A stretch of 64,000 nt of DNA from positions 930,001 to 994,000 of the forward strand of contig NZ_LT629700.1 in assembly GCF_900103625.1 (NCBI RefSeq), written 5' to 3'. The notes below the pieces were generated by a model that worked only from the letters and a program-made list of their open reading frames with translations, ran no database searches and was not told the DNA's origin. The translations under genes and the position numbers were made by a program. How positions within the stretch are numbered: the stretch's first letter is position 1; every line of letters begins with the position of its first letter. This stretch comes from Corynebacterium mycetoides (GTDB lineage: Bacteria; Actinomycetota; Actinomycetes; Mycobacteriales; Mycobacteriaceae). Of the stretch, positions 48,953 through 57,994 are shown piece after piece.

Positions 48953-49345
48953 ATGGCTAACGAACTGCCCCAAGATTTCTCCTACTCCGAGGATCACGAG
49001 TGGATCAACGCCCCGCAGGATGTGGCTGAGGGCGCGGTCGTGCGCGTCGGCATCACCTCCGTGGCCGCCGACCGCCTCGGCGAGGTCGTCTTCGCCGAAC
49101 TCCCGCAGGTGGGCGACGAGGTCACCGCCGGCGAGACCTGCGGCGAGATCGAGTCCACCAAGTCCGTGTCCGACCTGTACTCCCCCGTCACCGGCAACGT
49201 GGCCGCCGTGAACGAGGAAATCGACGGCAACTTTGAGCTGATTAACAAGGATCCCTTCGGCAAGGGGTGGCTCTTCGAGGTCACCGTCGCCTCCGTCGGT
49301 CCGCTCATGACCGCCGATGAATACGCGGCAGACAACGGCATCTAA
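48953..49345 (+). CDS. gcvH: Glycine cleavage system lipoyl carrier, H-protein
   Basis: GcvH is the lipoyl-carrying shuttle of the glycine cleavage system. The protein has 130 residues. The lipoyl lysine is in GEIESTKSVSDLYSPVTG near residue 66, preceded by EDHEWI and VGITSVAADRLGEVVF. Octanoyl transfer to this lysine is the usual task of LipB, and lipB begins only 27 bases downstream, so the carrier and its modifying enzymes are co-located. Confidence 0.96.
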   Translation: MANELPQDFSYSEDHEWINAPQDVAEGAVVRVGITSVAADRLGEVVFAELPQVGDEVTAGETCGEIESTKSVSDLYSPVTGNVAAVNEEIDGNFELINKDPFGKGWLFEVTVASVGPLMTADEYAADNGI

Positions 49346-49372
49346 TTCGGGCGTAGGACTACGATGTGGGGC

Positions 49373-50149
49373 ATGACTGCTCCACGCGAACCCTTCTTCC
49401 CCGCCAGCGAGCCCATCCGTGCATCGGGTGGGCCGCTTGACGTTCGCCACCTCGGCCTGGTCGACTACACGCGCGCTTGGGAACTGCAGGCGGAACTCGC
49501 CACCCAGCGCGCCAGCGACGAGATCGGAGACACCGTCCTGGTGCTCGAGCACCCCTACACCTACACCGCCGGCAAGCGCACGCAGCCGGAGGATATGCCC
49601 AAGGATGACGCCCCGGTAGTCCAGGTGGACCGCGGCGGGCGCATCACGTGGCACGGGGAGGGCCAGCTGGTGCTCTACCCCATTATCAAACTGGCCGACC
49701 CGGTCGATGTGGTGGACTACGTGCGCCGCCTGGAGGAGGCCATCATCTTCGCGGTGCGCGAGGCGGGGCTCACCTCCGCTGGGCGTATCGACGGTCGCTC
49801 GGGCGTCTGGCTGCCCCACACCGTCCGCGCCGCGAGCCCCGAGGCCCCGACGCGAGACAGGAAGATCGCGGCCCTGGGCATCCGCATCACGCGCGGAGTG
49901 ACCATGCACGGGTTGTCGCTCAACTGCGACAACTCGCTCGAGGCGTACTCCCACATCGTGGCGTGCGGCATCGACGACGCGGACGTTACCACCATGAGCC
50001 TGGAAATGGGCCGCGACGTCACGCCTGCCGAGATGAGCGAGCCGCTGGTCTCCGCCCTCGACCGGGCGCTGTCCGGGCAGTTGAAGGTGGCCAACCACAC
50101 GTTCGCCTCGGCCCCCGACCCGTCCAAGGGCCTCACCCGCGTTCTCTGA
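49373..50149 (+). CDS. lipB: Octanoyltransferase
   Basis: LipB moves octanoyl groups from acyl carrier protein to lipoyl domains, step one of lipoate assembly. The protein has 258 residues. Family motifs are [13 protein letters not shown] near residue 58, [19 protein letters not shown] near 86 and [10 protein letters not shown] near 163, the last carrying the catalytic lysine, and [13 protein letters not shown] near 180 includes the catalytic cysteine. The ATG at 49373 has TACGAT seven bases upstream, so it could also be read from its own leaderless transcript in addition to gcv read-through. Confidence 0.95.
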   Translation: MTAPREPFFPASEPIRASGGPLDVRHLGLVDYTRAWELQAELATQRASDEIGDTVLVLEHPYTYTAGKRTQPEDMPKDDAPVVQVDRGGRITWHGEGQLVLYPIIKLADPVDVVDYVRRLEEAIIFAVREAGLTSAGRIDGRSGVWLPHTVRAASPEAPTRDRKIAALGIRITRGVTMHGLSLNCDNSLEAYSHIVACGIDDADVTTMSLEMGRDVTPAEMSEPLVSALDRALSGQLKVANHTFASAPDPSKGLTRVL

Positions 50150-50178
50150 CCGCTTGACATACGCGATACCCTAGGGGG

Positions 50179-51222
50179 GTGACTGTTGCACCTGAAGGCC
50201 GGAAGCTCCTGCGCGTAGAGATGCGTAACGCGCAGACCCCGATTGAGGCGAAGCCGCGGTGGATCCGCAACGCTGTCAAGACGGGTCCCGAATACGAGGA
50301 CATGAAGAAGAAGGTGGCGGGAGCCTCCCTTCACACCGTGTGTCAGGAGGCGGGTTGTCCCAACATCCACGAGTGTTGGGAGTCCCGCGAGGCAACCTTC
50401 CTCATCGGCGGGGCGAACTGCTCCCGCCGGTGCGATTTCTGCCAGATCAACTCCGCCAAGCCGGAGCCCCTCGACCGCGGTGAGCCCCTGCGCGTGGCGG
50501 AGTCCGTGCGCGAGATGAACCTGAACTACTCCACCATCACCGGCGTGACCCGCGACGATCTCGAGGACGAGGGCGCGTGGCTCTACGCCGAGGTGGTGCG
50601 CAAGATTCACGAGCTCAACCCGAACACCGGTGTGGAGAACCTCACGCCGGACTTCTCGGGCAAGCCGGACCTGCTCCAAGAGGTTTTCGAGGCCCGCCCC
50701 GAGGTCTTCGCGCACAACGTCGAGACGGTGCCGCGCATCTTCCGCCGCATCCGCCCGGCGTTCCGCTACGACCGTTCCCTGGACGTCATCCGCCAGGCCC
50801 GCGACTTCGGCCTGATCACCAAGTCGAACCTCATCCTGGGCATGGGCGAGACGCGCGAGGAGGTCATGCAATCGCTGCAGGAGCTTGTCGACGCCGGCAC
50901 CGACATCATCACCATCACCCAGTACCTGCGCCCCGGCCCCCAGTTCCACCCGATTGAGCGCTGGGTGAAGCCGGAAGAGTTCATCGAGTACCGCGACGCG
51001 GCGTACGAGATGGGCTTCGGCGCGGTCATGTCCGGCCCGCTGGTGCGTTCGTCCTACCGCGCCGGCAAGCTCTACGTCGAGGCGATGAAGCACCGCGGCC
51101 TCGAGCTGCCGGACAACCTCAAGCACCTCGCCGAGACCTCGCAGGGCGACACGGCCCAGGAGGCCTCGACTCTGCTGAGCAAGTACGGGCCGTCGCGCGA
51201 GACGCCCGTGCTGACGCGCTAA
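50179..51222 (+). CDS. lipA: Lipoyl synthase (radical SAM)
   Basis: LipA inserts two sulfur atoms into protein-bound octanoyl groups. The protein has 347 residues. The auxiliary 4Fe-4S cluster ligands are in [12 protein letters not shown] (Cys55 onward) and the radical SAM cluster is CSRRCDFC near residue 80. The C-terminal RSSYRAG motif donates the serine ligand near residue 296. It starts at GTG 50179 (TACCCT six bases upstream) and follows lipB by 29 bases. A strong bidirectional terminator follows. Confidence 0.96.
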   Translation: MTVAPEGRKLLRVEMRNAQTPIEAKPRWIRNAVKTGPEYEDMKKKVAGASLHTVCQEAGCPNIHECWESREATFLIGGANCSRRCDFCQINSAKPEPLDRGEPLRVAESVREMNLNYSTITGVTRDDLEDEGAWLYAEVVRKIHELNPNTGVENLTPDFSGKPDLLQEVFEARPEVFAHNVETVPRIFRRIRPAFRYDRSLDVIRQARDFGLITKSNLILGMGETREEVMQSLQELVDAGTDIITITQYLRPGPQFHPIERWVKPEEFIEYRDAAYEMGFGAVMSGPLVRSSYRAGKLYVEAMKHRGLELPDNLKHLAETSQGDTAQEASTLLSKYGPSRETPVLTR

Positions 51223-51265
51223 GGGAAGACGTCAGCGCGTAAAACGCCCGAAAAAGAGCCCAAAA

Positions 51266-51303
51266 AAGCGCTGAGGTCTTCTCGCAGGAAGACCTCAGCG
51301 CTT
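51266..51303. terminator. Bidirectional terminator between lipA and the acyl-CoA dehydrogenase gene
   Basis: A perfect 16-bp stem (AAGCGCTGAGGTCTTC and its complement, loop TCGCAG) at 51266-51303. It is flanked by six A on the left and CTTCTTT on the right, so it can stop transcripts from both convergent genes. Confidence 0.9.
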
Positions 51304-51321
51304 CTTTGTGCGCATCCGCGC

Positions 51322-53394
51322 TTAGCTCAGGTCGGTGCCACCGTTGACCATCATGGGCCGGTCGAGGACGACCTCCGGGATCTTGAAGGCGTCGACAAGC
51401 ACCTCGGACCACGGGCCAAGGGAGTCCACCAGGTCGTTGACCGCGGCCTTCGCGGCCTTGACGCGGCCGCTCGGCAGGACGCCGTGCTCCTGGTACCAGT
51501 CGGCGTGCTCCACGATGGTGTCCAAGACGTAGAGGTCGCGCAGCTGCTCGAAGACCGGGCGCGCCGGCGAGTTCTCCGGAAGCTTCTCCTCCGCCTCGAT
51601 CATGGCCTGAACCATCATGCGGTCGCCGTACGCGACGGCCGCGGCCAGCAGGTGATCCTGGGTGCGGTCGATGACCTTGGCGGCGTCCTCCCGGTCCATC
51701 TTGCGCGCAACCTGGACGCGGCGGACCAGGGAGTTGAGCACGTGCTCCTCACGCGATTGGACGATGCGCAGCTGCGTCTCGGCGTCGAACAGCGAGCCGG
51801 TGCCGGTCACGCGGTCGGAGATGGACTGGACGCCGGCGGCGATGCCGGAGCGGCGGGTGAGGATGTCGCCGACGTTGGAGGCGACAAACTTCGCCATGCC
51901 GAACGGAGACATCTCGGAGACTTCCCGGCCGTAGGCGGTGAGCAGGTTCTTGCCCACGAGCTGGCGCAAAATGGTGTCGTCGCCCTCGAAGGTGCTGAAG
52001 ATGTCCACGTCGGCACGGAAGGTGGTCAACAGGTTCTCGGACATGTAGCCGGCGCCGCCGCAGGCCTCGCGGCACTCTTGCAGGGTGGCGTTGGCGTAGG
52101 TCGCGGCGGTCGACTTGAAGATGGCGGCCAGCGTCTCCATCTCACGCCCGGCGCGTTCCTGCTCGTCGGTCGGTTGAGCCGGGTTCCACTCGCCTGCCAT
52201 GATGGCGTCCTGCTGCGCCTGGTAGCGGTCCAGCAGCGCGTTCTGGAAAATGGCCAGGGCGTAGGACTTCGCCAGCGGGATGAGCAGGCGGCGGCGGTGC
52301 TGGCGGTAGTCGATGAGACGGGCCTCCTTGCCCGGGGTGCCGGCCTCGAACTGGCGGCGGATGTTCGCGTACTTCACGGCCAGGGCGAGGCCGGTGCGGG
52401 ACGCGCCGAGGGCGGATGCGCCGACTCCTAGGCGGCCGCGCACGAGGGTGGCGAGCATGGTGAAGAAGCGGCGGTTCTTCGACTCGATCGGGGAGGAATA
52501 CGTGCCGTCTTCCGCCACGTCACCGAAGCGGTTGAGCAGGTTCTCACGCGGCACGCGGACGTTGTCGAACACGATCATGCCGTTGTCCACGCCGAGCAGG
52601 CCGCCCTTGTGGCCGTGGTCGGAGGTGGTCACGCCCGGGGCGTCGGAGCCGTCTTCCTCGCGGATGCGGACAATGATGCAGTGCACGCCGTGGGACTCCT
52701 CGGAGTCCGGGGTGTAGAGCTGGGCGAAAACAGCTGCCCAGCGGCCGTCGCGCGCAGCGTTGCCAATGTAGGCCTTCTTCGACCCCGGCGTCGGGGAGTT
52801 GACAATGAACTCCTTCGTCTCCGGGTCGTAGGTGGCGGTGGTTTCGAGCTGCTGCACGTTGGAGCCGTGGCCGATCTCGGTCATGGCGAAGCAGCCGAGC
52901 TTGGTCAGGTCCATCGCTCCCTGCGCGAACTCGACGTGGCGCTCGGTGCCCAGCGCGTCGACGGCGCCGCCCCACAGGCCGAACTGCACGCCGGACTTAA
53001 TCGCGGCGGAGTTATTGATCTGGGCGATGAGCTCGAGCGACGACACTCCCGCGGCGACCTGGCCCTCGCCGCCGTTGAGCGGGGAGAACGACGGCTGGAT
53101 CTTGCCGCTGGAGGCGATCTTCTGCACATTCTCGAGGTTGTCGGCGCGGATCTCGTCGAGGGTGCCGTCGATCTTCGGGAGCAGGGAGGCGTCGTTAAGC
53201 AGGGGGCGCAGGCTTTCCTTGCGGTCCTTGTAGTTGCCGTCGATCAGGTCGGCGAGGTCGGCGACAGCGGCCGGGTCCGGCGTGCTCGGCAGCGTGGCCG
53301 GCTGGTTCTTTTCCGGCTTGGCGGACGCCTTGGTCGCGTCGGTGGCCAAGGGCTTGGCTTCGACGTTGTCCTTGGAGGGGTTGGGCTGGGACAT
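51322..53394 (-). CDS. Acyl-CoA dehydrogenase/oxidase (FadE5-like)
   Basis: A 690-residue FAD-dependent acyl-CoA dehydrogenase that oxidises fatty acyl-CoA to enoyl-CoA. FAD and substrate motifs include CFAMTEIGHGSNVQ near residue 168, IGNAARDGRW, and the catalytic-glutamate loop in FEGDDTILRQL near residue 466. Its closest mycobacterial relative by context and sequence type is FadE5. The first 40 residues are a lysine/proline-rich extension that is absent from shorter members. It is in an apparent operon with the thiolase gene (36 bases downstream of it). Confidence 0.88.
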   Translation of the reverse strand: MSQPNPSKDNVEAKPLATDATKASAKPEKNQPATLPSTPDPAAVADLADLIDGNYKDRKESLRPLLNDASLLPKIDGTLDEIRADNLENVQKIASSGKIQPSFSPLNGGEGQVAAGVSSLELIAQINNSAAIKSGVQFGLWGGAVDALGTERHVEFAQGAMDLTKLGCFAMTEIGHGSNVQQLETTATYDPETKEFIVNSPTPGSKKAYIGNAARDGRWAAVFAQLYTPDSEESHGVHCIIVRIREEDGSDAPGVTTSDHGHKGGLLGVDNGMIVFDNVRVPRENLLNRFGDVAEDGTYSSPIESKNRRFFTMLATLVRGRLGVGASALGASRTGLALAVKYANIRRQFEAGTPGKEARLIDYRQHRRRLLIPLAKSYALAIFQNALLDRYQAQQDAIMAGEWNPAQPTDEQERAGREMETLAAIFKSTAATYANATLQECREACGGAGYMSENLLTTFRADVDIFSTFEGDDTILRQLVGKNLLTAYGREVSEMSPFGMAKFVASNVGDILTRRSGIAAGVQSISDRVTGTGSLFDAETQLRIVQSREEHVLNSLVRRVQVARKMDREDAAKVIDRTQDHLLAAAVAYGDRMMVQAMIEAEEKLPENSPARPVFEQLRDLYVLDTIVEHADWYQEHGVLPSGRVKAAKAAVNDLVDSLGPWSEVLVDAFKIPEVVLDRPMMVNGGTDLS

Positions 53395-53430
53395 GGTTTC
53401 GGGGTTTACCTTTCGGTTTGAAAGCTGGTT

Positions 53431-54726
53431 TTAGCGCTCGATGATGGCGACGACGCCCTGGCCACCGGCAGCGCAGACGGAGATGAGGGTGCGTCCGCCG
53501 CCGTTTTCGACGAGCGTCTTGGCCGCGGAGGCGAGGATGCGGGCGCCAGTAGCAGCGAACGGGTGGCCGGCGGCGAGGGAGGAACCCTTGACGTTGAGCT
53601 TGGAGCGGTCGATGGAACCGAGCGGCGCGTCGAGCCCGAGGCGCTCGCGGCAGTAGGTTTCGTCCTCCCACGCCTTCAAGGTGGCGAGCACCTGGGAGGC
53701 GAAGGCCTCGTGGATTTCGTAGAAATCGAAGTCCTGCAGGGTCAGGCCCTGGCGCGCGAGCAGGCGCGGCACCGCGTAGGTGGGGGCCATGAGCAGCCCG
53801 TCCTTGCCGCTGACGAAGTCCACGGCGCCGAGCTCGGAGTCGACGATGAAGGCCTGGGCCTCGAGGCCGTGCTCGCGGCCCCACTCCTCGGTTCCGAGGA
53901 GGACGGCTGCGGCGCCGTCGGTAAGCGGGGTGGAGTTACCGGCGGTCATCGTGGCCGTTCCGCCGTGCTCGATGGCGTCCTTCTTGCCGAAGACCGGCTT
54001 GAGGGTGGCGAGCTTTTCCACGGTGGAGTCCGGGCGCAGGTTGGTGTCGCGGGTGACGCCGAGGTACGGCGTGACCAGGTCCTCGAAGAAGCCTTCGTTG
54101 TAGGCCTTGGCCAGGTTCTGGTGGGAGGCGGCGGCCAGCTCGTCCTGCGCCTCGCGGGAGATGTCCATCTCGCGGGCGGTGATGGCGGCGTGCTCACCCA
54201 TGGAAAGGCCGGTGCGCGGCTCGCCGTTCTGCGGCTGCTCGGGCGCGAGCTGGTTCGGGCGGATCGAGCCGAACAGCTTCACCTGGTCCAGCGGCTTCTT
54301 CGCGTTGGACGCCTTGATCAGGGTCTTGCGCAGGGTGTCGTTGACGGCTAGCGGCGCGTCGGAGGTGGTGTCGGTGCCGCAGCCGATGCCGGCCTCGATG
54401 CGGCCGAGCGCGATCGCGTCCGAGACCAGGATGGAGGCGGTAAGCGAGGTACCGCACGCGTGCTGGAGGTCGAGGGCCGGGGTTGTCGGGGCAAGGGCGG
54501 AGCCCAGCACGCTCTCGCGCACGAGGTTGAAGTCGCGGGCGTGCTTGATCACTGCGCCGCCGGCGACGAGGCCGAGCCGCTCGTCCTGCAGGCCGTAGCG
54601 GGCGACGAGGCCGTCGAGGGTGGCGGTGAGCATGTCCTGGTTGGAGGCGTTCGCGTATTCCTTGTTGGAACGGGCGAACGGGATGCGGTTGCCGCCGAGG
54701 ATGGCGACTCTGCGGGGCTGGTTCAC
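53431..54726 (-). CDS. Acetyl-CoA C-acyltransferase (thiolase, FadA2-like)
   Basis: A 431-residue thiolase that cleaves 3-ketoacyl-CoA in fatty acid degradation. The nucleophilic cysteine is in QHACGTSLTAS near residue 90. EIHEAFASQ near 337, the GHPFAATGARI histidine motif near 386 and the second cysteine CAAGGQGVV near 417 complete the active site. It starts at GTG 54726 with AGGGAAA upstream. Its promoter faces that of the FabG4-like gene across a palindromic operator candidate. Confidence 0.92.
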   Translation of the reverse strand: MNQPRRVAILGGNRIPFARSNKEYANASNQDMLTATLDGLVARYGLQDERLGLVAGGAVIKHARDFNLVRESVLGSALAPTTPALDLQHACGTSLTASILVSDAIALGRIEAGIGCGTDTTSDAPLAVNDTLRKTLIKASNAKKPLDQVKLFGSIRPNQLAPEQPQNGEPRTGLSMGEHAAITAREMDISREAQDELAAASHQNLAKAYNEGFFEDLVTPYLGVTRDTNLRPDSTVEKLATLKPVFGKKDAIEHGGTATMTAGNSTPLTDGAAAVLLGTEEWGREHGLEAQAFIVDSELGAVDFVSGKDGLLMAPTYAVPRLLARQGLTLQDFDFYEIHEAFASQVLATLKAWEDETYCRERLGLDAPLGSIDRSKLNVKGSSLAAGHPFAATGARILASAAKTLVENGGGRTLISVCAAGGQGVVAIIER

Positions 54727-54777
54727 TTCTATTTCCCTGCTTTCAACTGGTGTACGAAGTCGTTGCGGTTAATTCTC

Positions 54778-54792
54778 GTTGTACCATACAAC
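54778..54792. promoter_or_regulatory. Perfect palindromic operator in the lipid-module divergent promoter
   Basis: GTTGTA-CCA-TACAAC is a perfect inverted repeat (six-base arms, three-base centre) in the 128-base gap between the divergent thiolase and FabG4-like genes. A minus-strand -10-like TATGGT (54783-54788) lies inside it, with TTACAG 18 bases further upstream as a possible -35. This suggests a TetR/FadR-type repressor site. No regulator gene is in the module. Confidence 0.65.
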
Positions 54793-54854
54793 ACAAAGGC
54801 GTAGTGCTGTAAGGTAAATCACGGCACAAACAAGGAATTCACAAGGAGCACACT

Positions 54855-56189
54855 GTGGCCAAAAAGGGCTTTCTCGAAAAACTCATCAACTCCCCGCTCG
54901 CGGCCAAGGCCGGCGTACCCCAGGGCTACCCGCTGCGCCGCTACACGCCGGGCGAGCCGCTGCTGCACGCGCCCGTGGTCGTGGGCGGCAACGGGCGCCT
55001 TGTCGACGCCCTGACGCGCACCCTCGAGGGGCCCTACAAGCTCCTCAAGATGGAGGCAGACTCCCCGCGCGCCGGCATCGTCTTCGATGCCACCGGCCTC
55101 ACCCGCCCGGAGGACCTCCACGAGCTGCACAGCTTCTTCCACCCGCAGCTGAAGAAGGTCGCCGACAACGCCCGCCTGGTTGTCATCGGCACCACGCCCG
55201 AGCTTATCGACGACACCGACGCACGCATCGCCGCTCGCGCGCTCGAAGGGTTCACCCGCTCGCTAGCCAAGGAGATGCGCAAGGCCGCCACGGTCCAGCT
55301 CGTCTACGTCGACCCGGCGATCACCTCCGAGAACTTCGATCGCGTGGAGTCCACCCTGCGCTTCCTGCTGTCCGGCAAGTCGGCCTACGTCGACGGCCAG
55401 GTGCTGCGCGTCACCGACGCGCCTGTGCAGGCCCCGGCCGACTGGGAGAAGCCCTTGGCCGGCCGCATCGCCGTGGTCACCGGCGCCGCTCGAGGCATCG
55501 GCGCCGTCATCGCCGAGACCCTGGCGCGCGATGGCGCCTCCGTGATCTGCGTGGACGTCCCGCAGGCCGGTGAGGGCCTGACCAAGACCGCGAACAAGGT
55601 CAAGGGCACCGCACTCCCCCTCGACGTCACCGACCCGGCCGCCGCCGACAAGCTGGCGCAGCACGCCCAAGAGCGCTACGGCACAAAGATCGACGTGCTC
55701 GTGCACAACGCCGGCGTGACCCGCGACAAGCTGCTGGTCAACATGGACGAGAACCGCTGGAACATGGTGCAAAACATTAACCTCGTGGCCCCGGTGCGCA
55801 TCACCGAGAAGCTGCTCGAGGCCGACGCGCTCGGCGCGAACCCGGCCGTCATCGGCGTGTCTTCGACCTCCGGCATCGCGGGCAACCGCGGCCAGACCAA
55901 CTACGGCACCACCAAGGCCGGCGTCATCGGCTTCGTCGACTCGCTGAAGGACCGCCTGGCCGAGCTCGGCGGCAACGTCAACGCTGTGGCCCCGGGCTTC
56001 ATCGAGACCGACATGACCGCCGCGATGCCCACCGGCCCGCGCGAGATCGGCCGTCGCCTCAACTCCCTGCAGCAGGGCGGCCAGCCCCGCGACGTCGCCG
56101 AGGCCGTGGCGTTCTTCGCCGCCACCTCGTCGACCTCCGTCAACGGCAACACGCTGCGCGTGTGCGGCCAGAGCATGCTGGGGGCCTAA
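54855..56189 (+). CDS. High-molecular-weight 3-oxoacyl reductase (FabG4-like SDR)
   Basis: A 444-residue protein of the long FabG4 type (Rv0242c). An N-terminal flavodoxin-like half without a complete cofactor motif (about residues 1-200) is followed by a full short-chain dehydrogenase. The cofactor loop VVTGAARGIGAVIAE is near residue 213. The NAG motif is in VHNAGVTRD, and the catalytic YGTTK follows SSTSGIAGNRGQTN near residue 353. It should reduce 3-ketoacyl-CoA or -ACP. It starts at GTG 54855 with AAGGAG upstream. The dehydratase gene follows three bases after its stop. Confidence 0.92.
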   Translation: MAKKGFLEKLINSPLAAKAGVPQGYPLRRYTPGEPLLHAPVVVGGNGRLVDALTRTLEGPYKLLKMEADSPRAGIVFDATGLTRPEDLHELHSFFHPQLKKVADNARLVVIGTTPELIDDTDARIAARALEGFTRSLAKEMRKAATVQLVYVDPAITSENFDRVESTLRFLLSGKSAYVDGQVLRVTDAPVQAPADWEKPLAGRIAVVTGAARGIGAVIAETLARDGASVICVDVPQAGEGLTKTANKVKGTALPLDVTDPAAADKLAQHAQERYGTKIDVLVHNAGVTRDKLLVNMDENRWNMVQNINLVAPVRITEKLLEADALGANPAVIGVSSTSGIAGNRGQTNYGTTKAGVIGFVDSLKDRLAELGGNVNAVAPGFIETDMTAAMPTGPREIGRRLNSLQQGGQPRDVAEAVAFFAATSSTSVNGNTLRVCGQSMLGA

Positions 56190-56192
56190 CCC

Positions 56193-57116
56193 ATGAGCGA
56201 GTACACAGTCCTTAATAAGGTGCCCGATCTGGATAAGGTGATGAACCAGATCAAGGTCGGCATGCTGCCCGTCGTGGGCACCACGCACGTCGCCGACGCC
56301 GACCCGACGTCGCGGACGGAGGTCCGGGGCGTGACGGTGGACGTCGACAAGCTTGCCGCGTACACCAGCGCGACCGGCCTGCGCCTGGGCAACGAGCTCC
56401 CGCCGACGTACTTCTTCGTGGTGGCCTTCCCCATCGTCATGGATCTCATGGCGCGCAAGGACTTCCCTTTCGCCCCCACCGGCGCGGTGCACATCGCCAA
56501 CGAGATTTCCCAGAAGCGCCCGCTGCGCGTGGACGAGACCTACACCGTGCGCGCCCGCGGCGAGCGCCTGCGCCCGCACCGCAAGGGCCTGCTCATTGAC
56601 ATGGTCACCGAGGTCTTCGCGGAAGGGGACGAGTCCGGCGAGCCGGTGTGGACGCAGGTGTCCACCTTCCTCGGCCAGGGCCAGAAGTTCGCGAAAAGCG
56701 CGCCGGTGGCCCTGACCACCCGCGGCGTTGACGACGGTCGGCGCCTCGGCACCCCCGAGCTGCCGGACGTCGCCGCCAACGGCCATTTCAAGGTCACGGG
56801 CGAGACGGTGAGCAACTACGTGGACGCCTCAGGCGACAAGAACCCGATCCACACCTCCACCCTCGGGGCGAAGGTGTTCGGCTTCCCGGGCATCATCGCC
56901 CACGGTATGTACTCCGCAGCCGCGGCCCTGCGATTCCTAGAGGGCAAGCTCGGCGGGGCGCTGACATACCGCGTGGAGTTCTACAAGCCCGTGGTCGTTC
57001 CCACCCGCGTGGCGGAATGGGTCGTGCCGGAGGGCGATAACGCCGTCAACCTCCAGCTGCGCAGCACCTCCAAACCGGACAAGGTGCACCTCAACGCGCG
57101 CGTCGAGTACCTGTAG
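56193..57116 (+). CDS. MaoC-type 3-hydroxyacyl dehydratase (HtdX-like)
   Basis: A 307-residue double hot-dog dehydratase that interconverts 3-hydroxyacyl and enoyl thioesters. The C-terminal hot-dog has the hydratase-2 motif YVDASGDKNPIHT near residue 210, with the catalytic Asp and His, and FPGIIAHGMYSAAAAL near 230. It lies directly after the FabG4-like gene, as HtdX (Rv0241c) does in M. tuberculosis. The four lipid genes together give dehydrogenase, thiolase, ketoreductase and dehydratase activities. Confidence 0.93.
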   Translation: MSEYTVLNKVPDLDKVMNQIKVGMLPVVGTTHVADADPTSRTEVRGVTVDVDKLAAYTSATGLRLGNELPPTYFFVVAFPIVMDLMARKDFPFAPTGAVHIANEISQKRPLRVDETYTVRARGERLRPHRKGLLIDMVTEVFAEGDESGEPVWTQVSTFLGQGQKFAKSAPVALTTRGVDDGRRLGTPELPDVAANGHFKVTGETVSNYVDASGDKNPIHTSTLGAKVFGFPGIIAHGMYSAAAALRFLEGKLGGALTYRVEFYKPVVVPTRVAEWVVPEGDNAVNLQLRSTSKPDKVHLNARVEYL

Positions 57117-57192
57117 CGCTCGCGCACACGCGTCACGGCGCCCGGCTCGTTGACCACGGGTTGGGCGCTTTCCCCATTTTGACAACGTGCAA

Positions 57193-57198
57193 TAGAGT
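57193..57198 (+). promoter_or_regulatory. Leaderless -10 element of the DUF4191 gene
   Basis: TAGAGT is a full match to the corynebacterial TANANT -10 motif and lies exactly seven bases before the ATG at 57206. This places the transcript start at the start codon. TTGACA occurs only eight bases upstream, too close to be its -35. Confidence 0.6.
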
Positions 57199-57205
57199 GT
57201 GAGGC

Positions 57206-57994
57206 ATGGCAGACCCGAAGGACAAGGCAGCCGCGAAGGCGGCGAAGCAACAGGAGCGCGCCGCGAAGCGCGCCAAGCGCAAGAACACCCGCAGCCAGAT
57301 CGCGCAGGCGTTTACCATGCAGCGCAAGCGCGACAAAAAGCTGATCCCGCTGATGATTCTGTGCGTGCTCGGCATGGGGCTGCTGTTCTTCCTCATCGGC
57401 CTGCTGTTCAACGCCGAGTGGTTCATGCTGGTCACCGGCCTCCTCCTCGGCGCGGTGCTGGCAATGTTCGTGTTCTCCCGCCGCCTGGAGGCCTCGATGT
57501 ACGACGAGGTGGGTGACACCCCGGGCGCGGCAGCGTGGACGCTGGAAAACATGCGCAATACGATGGGCATCGTCTGGCTTACCAAGACCGCCGTGGCCGC
57601 CAACACGCAGATGGACACCGTCCACCGCGTCGTGGGCAACCCCGGCGTGGTGCTCGTCGGCGAGGGCAACGCCAACAGGCTCAAGCCGCTCATGTCCAGG
57701 GAGCACAAGCGGGTGGACAAGCTTTTGGCCGGCGTGCCCATCCACGAGGTCTACGTCGGCGACGGCGAGGGCCAGACCGCCGTGCGCGACCTGCAAAAGA
57801 CCCTGCTCAAGCTGCCGAAGAACTACAAGAAGGACGAGGTGTACTCCATCTCGGCCAAGCTCGACGCGATGGATGCGCGCACACGCCCCGGCCAGCCCGC
57901 CGGCCTGCCGGGCGGCCCGCTACCCCGCGGCGCCCAGTCCATGTCCGGCATGAACCGGCGGATGCGGCGCATGCAGGAGCGCAAGGGCAAGTAA
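57206..57994 (+). CDS. DUF4191 membrane protein
   Basis: A 262-residue actinobacterial protein (Rv2219 type). It has a lysine/alanine-rich cytoplasmic N-terminus with RSQIAQAFTMQRKRDKKLIP, two membrane segments (about residues 48-68 and 71-92) and a soluble C-terminal region containing RNTMGIVWLTKTAVAANTQMDTVHRVVG. Function unknown. It is conserved next to lipA or glnA in mycobacteria and corynebacteria. The start is the ATG at 57206 with a leaderless promoter. It is convergent with the RDD gene, whose stop is its direct neighbour. Confidence 0.88.
   Translation: MADPKDKAAAKAAKQQERAAKRAKRKNTRSQIAQAFTMQRKRDKKLIPLMILCVLGMGLLFFLIGLLFNAEWFMLVTGLLLGAVLAMFVFSRRLEASMYDEVGDTPGAAAWTLENMRNTMGIVWLTKTAVAANTQMDTVHRVVGNPGVVLVGEGNANRLKPLMSREHKRVDKLLAGVPIHEVYVGDGEGQTAVRDLQKTLLKLPKNYKKDEVYSISAKLDAMDARTRPGQPAGLPGGPLPRGAQSMSGMNRRMRRMQERKGK

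Noticed and set aside
50154..50159. TTGACA upstream of lipA (and a similar one at 57179) taken as -35 boxes
   Set aside because: They lie only 7-8 bases from the -10-like hexamers next to the start codons, too close for a normal spacer. No alternative -10 at 16-18 bases is seen.
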